A DNA stretch of 64,000 bases from Neolewinella xylanilytica (GTDB taxonomy: Bacteria; Bacteroidota; Bacteroidia; Chitinophagales; Saprospiraceae), in NCBI RefSeq assembly GCF_002934605.1, contig NZ_PTJC01000006.1, positions 1,054,001-1,118,000 on the forward strand, in the 5' to 3' direction. The notes beneath the pieces were generated by a model, which searched no databases, had not been told where the DNA came from, and saw only the letters and a program-made list of their open reading frames with translations. This document shows, piece after piece, positions 15,186-23,009 of this stretch. The position numbers and the translations under genes were made by a program. Position 1 is the first letter of the stretch. Every line of letters begins with the position of its first letter.

Positions 15186-15507
15186 AATTTCCGTGTTTCC
15201 GAAGGTAAGGGATTCCGGATGACGCCACCTCCTGCGCTCGTCGCCCCACTCCCGTCCCTACGATTTTCACTCCGCATTTCGGCTGTTCCCATACCTGCTT
15301 TCGGGGCTGAGCATCTAAAGCTCACGCCGTTGAGCACGAAGCCTCTCGATCTCCGTACCGCCATGCGGGGTATACGTTGTTTTATTATTCTCAGAACAGT
15401 GCAGAACAGTTGTGAAGATTTGGTCGGTTACCTTCAAGGCGAATTTTATTCTGATCATGCAATAGGCAAATCCGCCGCCGCGGTTTTTTGCCACCAACTC
15501 ACGGATT
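15186..15507 (+). promoter_or_regulatory. susC upstream region with a tandem operator candidate
   Basis: No convincing gene lies in these 322 bases. AGAACAGT occurs twice, at 15393-15400 and 15403-15410, exactly 10 bases apart and so on the same helix face, 98 bases before susC. It is a reasonable candidate binding site for the neighbouring regulator. No clean TAnnTTTG promoter element was found. Confidence 0.35.
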
Positions 15508-18500
15508 ATGAAACTGGAAAGATATCAACCGGCCGCCTGCCAAAAGGTCGTGCTATTCCTGCTTTTTCTGTTGGCGACGACGACCGGTTGGTCGCAGCGC
15601 ACCATCACCGGTACGGTACAGGACGCCGAAACCAACGAGCCGCTCATCGGGGCTAGCGTGACGATTGAAGGCCAGTCCGGTTTGGGTACCGTGACCGATT
15701 TGGATGGCAGTTTCTCACTGGAGGTGCCGGAAGAAACGGAATCCATCGATGTTTCCTATACCGGCTACACGACCGAATCGGTGCCCATCACCGGCCGCTC
15801 CGAGGTAACGGTGAACCTGACCAATGGCGCGTTGCTCAACGAAGTGGTGGTGATCGGCTACGGCACCCAAAAGAAAGCGGACGTTACCGGGGCGATCGCC
15901 AGCTTTGATGCGGAGAATCTGGATGAAAGACCGATCGCCCGGGTCGACCAGGCTCTGGTAGGGCAAATGGCCGGCGTGCGGGTTCAGCAGACTAGCGGAC
16001 TGCCGGGCGCCGGATTCAGTATCCAGATCCGTGGAACGGGATCGATCGGTGCCAATAATGAGCCCCTCTACGTTGTCGATGGCTTTCCCCTGGAAACCGC
16101 CGGGCAGAATAGTGGCGGAGGCTTTGGCCAGGGTAACCCGCTGGACAACATCAGCCCGAACGACATCGCCTCGATCGAGGTGCTCAAGGATGCCGCCGCC
16201 GCCGCTATTTACGGGTCCCGTGCTTCGAATGGCGTGGTGCTGATCACCACTAAAAAAGGCGGTCAGGGCGGCGCTCAAATTTCCCTGAACACCAGCTACG
16301 GTTGGAACAAGACGGCCAAGAAACTAGACGTGCTCAGTGCCGAGGAATGGATTGACCGGGCTTCGGAAGTGATCGACTACAACTGGGTCAACTCCGGCGA
16401 GGGGCGCACCGCCGATCAGACGGCCGCGGAACGGGAAGCCATCATCGGCGGTTTCAACAATAACCTGATCAAAGATCCCCGGTGGGACCAGCCCGGTTAC
16501 CCCGGCCTTCAATTCGTGGACTGGCAAGACGAACTGTTCCGTACCGGGGCGGTGCAGAACCATACGCTCTCCGCCCGGGGAGGGAACGATATCGTTCGCT
16601 ACTACGTATCGGGAGATTACCTCGACTCGGAAGGTATCGCCATTGGCGTCGGTTACAAGCAATATTCCGCCCGCGCCAATCTTGAGGTGTCGGCCAGCGA
16701 TCGCCTGACGTTGGGATTGAACGTCTCCCCATCCTACTCCATCGCGAACGATCCGGGGGTAGAGGGTAAGGACCAACAGATGCACATTGCCGCGGGCATG
16801 GCACCGGTGGTAGACGACTCCGTTGGACTGAATTACAATACCGGAGAATTCGGTCTGTACAACTGGGGAACCTCTCGCTCTAGCCCGGTCCGGGTTGTCG
16901 AGAACTCCATCGGAGAAAGCAAAATCTTCCGCACGATCAGTACGCTGTTTGCCGAGTATCGGTTACTGGACGGCGTTCGGTTACGCTCGTCCTTCAACCT
17001 CGACAATGCCGATCAGACGCAGAAGCGGTATACCCCGTCTTTCGTGACCCGTAACCGTACGGCCGGTGGAGACTTCTCCGGATACCGTCGGCAGACCTTC
17101 GTGAACGAAAATACGGTGTCCCTGGACCGCACTTTCGGTTCCATTCACAATGTTTCGGCGGTGCTGGGTACCTCCTACAACACCTCCAAATTTGACAATT
17201 TCGCTATTCGGACGGCGGGTGGCTTCAATTCAGAAGTGATCACCACCCTGAACGCGGCTAACATTAACCCGAACAGCACCTTTACGGCCGAAACGGAAAA
17301 TACCCTGATCAGCTTCTTCGGTCGCGTACAGTACAACCTGAACGATCGCTACCTCATCACCGGATCCCTTCGTCGGGACGGCTCCTCCCGCTTTGGGCCC
17401 GAAACCAAGTGGGGAACCTTCCCCTCGATGTCATTAGGCTGGCGCATTTCGGAGGAACCATTCATGCAAAATATTTCCACGATCAACACCCTGAAACTAC
17501 GGGGTAGCTGGGGTATCTCCGGCAACAACGGTATTGGTAACTACTCCCACGTCTCCATTCTCGGATTTGACAACTACAGCTTCGGTGGTTCACTAGCGGC
17601 CGGGCAGGTTCCGACCAACTTCGCCAACTCTTCCCTCAGCTGGGAAACCTCCGAGACGGTGAATGTCGGCCTTGACCTGGGTTTTTTCGAAAACCGCATT
17701 TACACCTCATTCGACGTGTACACCAAGCGCAATTCGGATTTGCTGCTGAGTATCCCCATTCCTACCGCCGTAGGCTTTGGCTCTGCGCTGACGAACATCG
17801 GCGAAGTACTCAACCGCGGTTGGGAGTTCGAACTCCAGACACAGAACCTGACCGGCGAATTCCGCTGGTCCACCAACCTGAACTTCAGCCACAACAACAA
17901 CGAAGTGGTTCAGCTCGGTCCGGAAAACGCTCCGATCCTGGGTGGTGCATGGGATATTAACCACAACATCCTGATGGTAGGGGAGCCGATGTACTCCCTG
18001 TATGTCGTTCAGCAGGACGGCATCCTAAGCCGTGAGGACATCGAGGCGGGTGTGGCGCTGTACGGTAACCAGGTAGAGGGGGACCCACGCTACGTCGATG
18101 CCGACGGCGACGGGGTGATTACGCCCGATGACCGGGTACTGTCCGGCCACCCTAACCCGGACTACGTCTGGGGGGTCACCAACACCTTCCGCTGGAAAGG
18201 ATTCGACCTGAGCGTACTCGTCCAGGGCCAATGGGGTGGTCAGATCTACTCCACCTTTGGCCGGGGGCTCGACCGTACCGGAATGGGATTCGTGGAAAAT
18301 ACACTGGGGCTACACCGGGACCGGTGGCGCAGTGCCGAGGATCCGGGTGCCGGGGAGCGGGGAAAAGCTTACTCCTCCTTCGGCCGTATCAAGAATACGG
18401 ACTGGCTTTATCCCAGTGACTACTGGCGCGTGCGCAACATCACCCTGGGGTACGACCTCGGAAGCCTCATCAACGTGCGGGGAATCAGCAATGCCCGGCT

Positions 18501-18642
18501 GTACACCAACATCGAAAACTACTTCGGCGGTGACCAGTACGACGGCGGCTACAATCCGGAGGCCGTGAATAGTGACGGTGACGACTACGGAGCCTTCCCG
18601 CTATCGAAGTCCATCGTTTTCGGCCTCAACCTTAGCTTCTAA
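15508..18642 (+). CDS. SusC-type TonB-dependent outer membrane transporter
   Basis: A 1044-residue transporter. A signal peptide ends near WSQ at about residue 30. A carboxypeptidase-regulatory-like domain follows (ITGTVQDAETNEPLIGASVT), then the SusC linker NEVVVIGYGTQKKADVTGAI, the plug (LYVVDGFPLE, VLKDAAAAAIYGSRASNGVV) and a beta-barrel ending in FGLNLSF. SusC proteins import oligosaccharides through the outer membrane using TonB energy, with the SusD lipoprotein as a lid. susD starts 17 bases downstream. The other genes of the operon imply an acetylated rhamnose/uronate glycan as cargo. Confidence 0.95.
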   Translation: MKLERYQPAACQKVVLFLLFLLATTTGWSQRTITGTVQDAETNEPLIGASVTIEGQSGLGTVTDLDGSFSLEVPEETESIDVSYTGYTTESVPITGRSEVTVNLTNGALLNEVVVIGYGTQKKADVTGAIASFDAENLDERPIARVDQALVGQMAGVRVQQTSGLPGAGFSIQIRGTGSIGANNEPLYVVDGFPLETAGQNSGGGFGQGNPLDNISPNDIASIEVLKDAAAAAIYGSRASNGVVLITTKKGGQGGAQISLNTSYGWNKTAKKLDVLSAEEWIDRASEVIDYNWVNSGEGRTADQTAAEREAIIGGFNNNLIKDPRWDQPGYPGLQFVDWQDELFRTGAVQNHTLSARGGNDIVRYYVSGDYLDSEGIAIGVGYKQYSARANLEVSASDRLTLGLNVSPSYSIANDPGVEGKDQQMHIAAGMAPVVDDSVGLNYNTGEFGLYNWGTSRSSPVRVVENSIGESKIFRTISTLFAEYRLLDGVRLRSSFNLDNADQTQKRYTPSFVTRNRTAGGDFSGYRRQTFVNENTVSLDRTFGSIHNVSAVLGTSYNTSKFDNFAIRTAGGFNSEVITTLNAANINPNSTFTAETENTLISFFGRVQYNLNDRYLITGSLRRDGSSRFGPETKWGTFPSMSLGWRISEEPFMQNISTINTLKLRGSWGISGNNGIGNYSHVSILGFDNYSFGGSLAAGQVPTNFANSSLSWETSETVNVGLDLGFFENRIYTSFDVYTKRNSDLLLSIPIPTAVGFGSALTNIGEVLNRGWEFELQTQNLTGEFRWSTNLNFSHNNNEVVQLGPENAPILGGAWDINHNILMVGEPMYSLYVVQQDGILSREDIEAGVALYGNQVEGDPRYVDADGDGVITPDDRVLSGHPNPDYVWGVTNTFRWKGFDLSVLVQGQWGGQIYSTFGRGLDRTGMGFVENTLGLHRDRWRSAEDPGAGERGKAYSSFGRIKNTDWLYPSDYWRVRNITLGYDLGSLINVRGISNARLYTNIENYFGGDQYDGGYNPEAVNSDGDDYGAFPLSKSIVFGLNLSF

Positions 18643-18659
18643 ATTCAAGATCGAACGAC

Positions 18660-20171
18660 ATGCAAAAAATAACCATACTTCTCCTAACCTTTTGCTGGTT
18701 CTCCTCCTGTGAGGACGATCTTAACCTCACGCCCATTTCCGAAGTAGGCAGCAACGGCTTCTTTAGCAGTGCCGGTGACTTCCAACAGGCGGTGAACGGC
18801 GTTTATGCCAGCCTCGGCGTATCCGGAGGTGGGGATTATCCGGCCATGTATGTGATCCTGGATGAAAGCAGGTCCGACAACATCTATTCTCCGGGGGATG
18901 CCGGGGTCCGGGACTGGAACGCCATTAACAATTTCGAACCCACCATTGCTACCCTGGGATCAATTGACCGTGCCTGGAACCTCAACTTCAATGCGATCAT
19001 GCGCGCCAACACCGTTCTTGACCAACTGGCCGAAAACGCCGGCGTGATCGGGGATGCCGATCTGGCCACCCACTTCGAGGCGGAAGCCAAATTTCTACGG
19101 GCCTTTTTCTACTTCGATCTGGTGAAGTGGTACGGGCGGGTTCCCCTGATCGAAACCTTCGTTTCCCCCGATGAAGCCCTGGAAATTCCCCGCGCCCCGG
19201 TGGAGGATGTCTACGCACTAATCCTTTCCGATCTGGAATTCGCGATGAATAACCTGCCGGAAAGCTACTCCGGTAGCGAGCGGGGACGCGCTACGTCGCT
19301 GGCGGCCAAAGCTATTCTGGCCCGGGTATACCTGACCCGGTCCGGCCCGGAACTTCACCCCGATGGCCCGTGTCTGGCTTCGGGAGAATACGACCTGGCG
19401 GCCGCGATGCTGGACGATATCATCAACAGCAACCAATTTGCGATGCTGGACGATTACGGGGCCATTTTCAGCTACACCAATGAAGGCAATTCCGAGATCG
19501 TATGGGACGTGCAGTTCATCAGCGGTGGCGTCGGTGCGGGCGGATACTACCCGACGGAGTACTACGACGAAGGGTGGGCGCGCGTCTATCTTCCCTTTCC
19601 GGGGGGGAATCCCGGTGACGGTGCCAAGCGGGTTTCCGACGATCTCCTGAATAGCTTCCCGGAGGGTGACCTGCGGGTCGAGCACACCTTTAAGCTGAAT
19701 TACATCAACGATAACGGTGAGGAGGTGGATGCCCAATTCTTCGATAAGTACACCGATGAGGATATGGCCGGCGGCGACCGTTTCGACTGGTCGCTCAATT
19801 ACCCGATCATGCGCTACACCGACGTACTGTTGCTGCGGGCGGAATGTACCCTGCAGGGTACTTCGGGGTCCCAGGCCGACGTGGACGCGGCGGTCAACGC
19901 GGTGCGCCGGCGCGCAGGACTGGAGGAGGTTTCCGATGTCGATCTGGGTAAGCTGCTGGAAGAGCGCCGCCGCGAGTTTGCCGGAGAAAACCTTCGCTGG
20001 GACGATCTGGTACGGACGGGTACCGTACTAGAGGTCATGAATGCTTTCATTGCCACCGAAGACGCGAACAACAAGATGCAAACGGTGACGGTGGAAGATA
20101 TCATCTACCCGATTCCCCAGCAGCAACTCGACGTCAAGCAGGGGTTGTACGAGCAAAATCCTGGCTACTAA
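18660..20171 (+). CDS. SusD/RagB-family glycan-binding lipoprotein
   Basis: A 503-residue SusD-like protein. A short signal peptide ends in a lipobox with the acylated cysteine at residue 17 (WFSSC), which places it on the outer membrane surface. The helical TPR core is recognisable (AEAKFLRAFFYFDLVKWYGR), as is the typical C-terminal part (LLEERRREFAGENLRWDDLV) ending in YEQNPGY. It partners with the SusC protein encoded 17 bases upstream in capture and import of oligosaccharides. Confidence 0.94.
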   Translation: MQKITILLLTFCWFSSCEDDLNLTPISEVGSNGFFSSAGDFQQAVNGVYASLGVSGGGDYPAMYVILDESRSDNIYSPGDAGVRDWNAINNFEPTIATLGSIDRAWNLNFNAIMRANTVLDQLAENAGVIGDADLATHFEAEAKFLRAFFYFDLVKWYGRVPLIETFVSPDEALEIPRAPVEDVYALILSDLEFAMNNLPESYSGSERGRATSLAAKAILARVYLTRSGPELHPDGPCLASGEYDLAAAMLDDIINSNQFAMLDDYGAIFSYTNEGNSEIVWDVQFISGGVGAGGYYPTEYYDEGWARVYLPFPGGNPGDGAKRVSDDLLNSFPEGDLRVEHTFKLNYINDNGEEVDAQFFDKYTDEDMAGGDRFDWSLNYPIMRYTDVLLLRAECTLQGTSGSQADVDAAVNAVRRRAGLEEVSDVDLGKLLEERRREFAGENLRWDDLVRTGTVLEVMNAFIATEDANNKMQTVTVEDIIYPIPQQQLDVKQGLYEQNPGY

Positions 20172-20219
20172 TCATTTCGGGCGTTGGAGTCGGACGAAGC
20201 CCAGTTTACGTATTCGATC

Positions 20220-21773
20220 ATGAGTACCTTTTATCGTATTGCTTTCAGCTGCTGGCTGTTGTTGTCGGCTGCCTCCCTGAGTGCGGAGCTACGGCTTCCC
20301 GATGTCTTCACCGATCACATGGTGCTGCAGCGAGATCAGCCCGTTCCGGTTTGGGGGAAGGCTTCCGCTGGAGCGACCATTACGGTACGCTTCGCGAAAC
20401 AGACGGTGCAGGCCGTAGCTAATCAGGAAGGGCACTGGAAACTGATGCTGAATCCTATGGAGGCTTCCGCCGAACCCGCGACCTTATCCGTCAGTGGAGA
20501 TGGTAGCCTGGAGTTGGAGGATGTACTGGTCGGTGAGGTTTGGCTGTGTACCGGCCAGTCGAACATGCAGTGGCGATTACTGGAATCCGCCGGGGGCGCG
20601 GAAGCCATTGCCGCGGCCGATTTTCCTGAGATTCGTCTGTTCAACGTGAGCCGGTCGGTGGCCTTCGGCCGGGAGGAAGGCCAGCTCGCCAGTTGGGAGC
20701 TAATCTCACCCGAGACGGTACCCGAGTTTTCCGGTATCGGTTACTTCTTCGGAACGGACCTGTACCGTCGGCTTGGTATTCCCATCGGGCTGATCAATGC
20801 TTCCTACGGTGGTTCCCAGGCCGAAGCCTGGACGCCTCGCTCCTACCTTGCGGCCGATACGGCCCTGTTACCGACCATTGAACGGGAAGCGGTCTGGGCG
20901 GCGGAACGACCACGGGTGCAGGCGGAATTCGACCGGGCTATGGTGGAATGGGAATCAGCCCGAACGGCGGCGGCGGAGAGCGGTGTTCCCGCGCCCCGGC
21001 GCCCGCGTGTTCCGGATGCGTTGCGCGATTACCGCATTGCCGGCTCTATCTATCGGAACATGATCGAACCGCTCATTCCCTTCGCCATCCGGGGTGCCCT
21101 CTGGTACCAGGGTGAGTCGAACGAGGAGCGTGCCGAGCAGTACGAAGGGTTGCTGACAACGATGATCCGCTCCTGGCGGGAAAAGTGGGAGCAAGGCGAT
21201 TATCCCTTCGCCATCGTACAGCTACCCAATTTTCGGGCGGTAGCCGAGGCACCGGAAGATGAAGCGTGGAGCCATTTACGCGACCGGCAGCGACGCGTAG
21301 CGGAAACCGTACCGAATACCGGCCTGATTGTAACGATCGACCTTGGAGAAGCGGACGACATTCATCCCCCCAACAAAGCGGACGTCGGTCTGCGGCTGTC
21401 GCGTTGGGCGCTGGCGGACGTATACGGTCAGGAGATAGTGGCCGGTGGCCCCCGGTTCCAACGGGCCGAGTTTACCGATGGGGAAGCCGTGCTCTACTTC
21501 GATCGGGTAGGGGAGGGCCTGACCACGAGTGACGGAGCAGCGCCCGCGGAATTCGCCGTGGCGGGTAGTGACGGCACGTGGGACTGGGCAGAAGCCGAAA
21601 TCGTCGCGAAGGACAAAATTATCGTGCGCTCGGCAGCGATCGACCGACCCGTTGCGGTACGCTATGCCTTTAACCGGAATCCGGCCCGGCCGAATCTGAC
21701 CAACGACTCCGGCGTGCCCGCATCTCCCTTCCGGACGGACGATTTTACCGGTCCGACCCACGGCCTTCGGTAA
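20220..21773 (+). CDS. Sialate O-acetylesterase-like carbohydrate esterase
   Basis: A 517-residue exported esterase of the SGNH-type sialate O-acetylesterase family. A signal peptide of about 22 residues precedes LRLPDVFTDHMVLQRDQPVP, the usual N-terminal beta domain. The catalytic serine is in GQSNMQW and the Asp/His pair is in DDIHPPN near the C-terminal third. Members remove O-acetyl groups from sugars; within this locus the substrate is more likely an acetylated pectin-like glycan than sialic acid. A non-ATG start 36 bases upstream is possible but adds no sensible sequence. Confidence 0.85.
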   Translation: MSTFYRIAFSCWLLLSAASLSAELRLPDVFTDHMVLQRDQPVPVWGKASAGATITVRFAKQTVQAVANQEGHWKLMLNPMEASAEPATLSVSGDGSLELEDVLVGEVWLCTGQSNMQWRLLESAGGAEAIAAADFPEIRLFNVSRSVAFGREEGQLASWELISPETVPEFSGIGYFFGTDLYRRLGIPIGLINASYGGSQAEAWTPRSYLAADTALLPTIEREAVWAAERPRVQAEFDRAMVEWESARTAAAESGVPAPRRPRVPDALRDYRIAGSIYRNMIEPLIPFAIRGALWYQGESNEERAEQYEGLLTTMIRSWREKWEQGDYPFAIVQLPNFRAVAEAPEDEAWSHLRDRQRRVAETVPNTGLIVTIDLGEADDIHPPNKADVGLRLSRWALADVYGQEIVAGGPRFQRAEFTDGEAVLYFDRVGEGLTTSDGAAPAEFAVAGSDGTWDWAEAEIVAKDKIIVRSAAIDRPVAVRYAFNRNPARPNLTNDSGVPASPFRTDDFTGPTHGLR

Positions 21774-21797
21774 TGCAAATTCGATCAAGAAAAGACT

Positions 21798-23009
21798 ATG
21801 AAACACTTCCTCGGCTTATTGGTCCTCTTCTCTTTGGGCGTATCCGCTCAGGGCGATCCACCGGTGCTGATGACGGGGGAAGGGGGCACCATGCCCGGCG
21901 AATGGATAGACGAAACAACCGGCCACCGGCTGGTGCGCCTGACGGACGCGGACGATACGCGGAGCTTCTATTTCCACAACGATCCTTTCCTTCCGACGGC
22001 TGATGGGCAGGATAACCTGATGGTTTATTACGGGGAGGTTGACGGGGATTTACAGCTGTTCACGCTCAACCTGCAGACCAAAGAAACCGCGCAGCTGACG
22101 ACCCAGCCCGGCCGCAAACACGGGGAGATCGTGGCCAAGAATCGACGGGAAGTCTTTTACCAAATTCGCGATACCGTCTTTGCGACCCACGTGGATACGA
22201 AAGTAACGCGCGAGGTCTTCGTATTTCCCGATGATTTCAAAGCCTGGATCACCACGCTGAATGCGGACGAGACCAAGCTGGCGGGCACCTGGTCGTCACC
22301 GGAAAAAGACAGCATTCTGGAGGCGTACCCAAAAAAAAGCGAATTTTTCGAACGCATATTCGACGCGGAGATACTGCACAAACTATTCGTGGTCGACGTG
22401 GACAACGGGTTCCTGGAACCCATCCACTCCGAACAGACTTGGCTGGGCCACGTCCAATTTTCTACTACCGATCCGAATACGCTCATGTTTTGCCACGAAG
22501 GCCCCTGGCACAAGGTGGACCGTATCTGGAACATAGACCTGGCTACCAAGGACATCACCAAGATTCACGAGCGCACCGTACACCGCGAGATCGCCGGCCA
22601 CGAATTCTGGAGCCGGGACGGGAATACCATCTGGTACGATCTGCAGATACCCCGCGGAGAAACCTTTTATCTGGCCGGCTACGATACCCGCTCGAAGGAA
22701 TTGAGGAAATATGCTATGGATCGGAACGAGTGGTCCATTCACTTTACTATTTCGCCCGACCAGCAGGTGTTTGCCGGCGACGGGGGAGACCCCTCCCAAG
22801 TTGCCGGGGCCGAGGACGGCCGGTACATCTATCTCTTCGAACCGCGGCAGGATTCGCTGGCATCGACCAAACTCGTGAATATGCAACACCACGATTACCA
22901 ACTGGAGCCTAACGTTCACTTTACCCCTGACCAGCAGTGGATCGTATTCCGAGCGAATTTCGAGGGCAGTAGCCACATCTACGCCGTAGCGATTAAACCC
23001 TATCCATGA
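21798..23009 (+). CDS. Oligogalacturonate lyase-like protein (PL22)
   Basis: A 403-residue exported seven-bladed beta-propeller protein resembling polysaccharide lyase family 22. Family-type features are the N-terminal TGHRLVRLT and FHNDPF, the central FCHEGPWHKVDRIW, then GHEFWSRDGNTIWYD and, near the end, MQHHDYQLEPNVHF, where metal-binding histidines of the family lie. PL22 enzymes split short oligogalacturonides by beta-elimination to give unsaturated products. A signal peptide (cleavage near VSAQ) suggests a periplasmic role. The stop overlaps the next start as ATGA. Confidence 0.8.
   Translation: MKHFLGLLVLFSLGVSAQGDPPVLMTGEGGTMPGEWIDETTGHRLVRLTDADDTRSFYFHNDPFLPTADGQDNLMVYYGEVDGDLQLFTLNLQTKETAQLTTQPGRKHGEIVAKNRREVFYQIRDTVFATHVDTKVTREVFVFPDDFKAWITTLNADETKLAGTWSSPEKDSILEAYPKKSEFFERIFDAEILHKLFVVDVDNGFLEPIHSEQTWLGHVQFSTTDPNTLMFCHEGPWHKVDRIWNIDLATKDITKIHERTVHREIAGHEFWSRDGNTIWYDLQIPRGETFYLAGYDTRSKELRKYAMDRNEWSIHFTISPDQQVFAGDGGDPSQVAGAEDGRYIYLFEPRQDSLASTKLVNMQHHDYQLEPNVHFTPDQQWIVFRANFEGSSHIYAVAIKPYP

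Noticed and set aside
20184..20219. TTG start 36 bases upstream for the sialate O-acetylesterase-like gene
   Set aside because: The added residues are polar and would precede the signal peptide; the ATG at 20220 is better.
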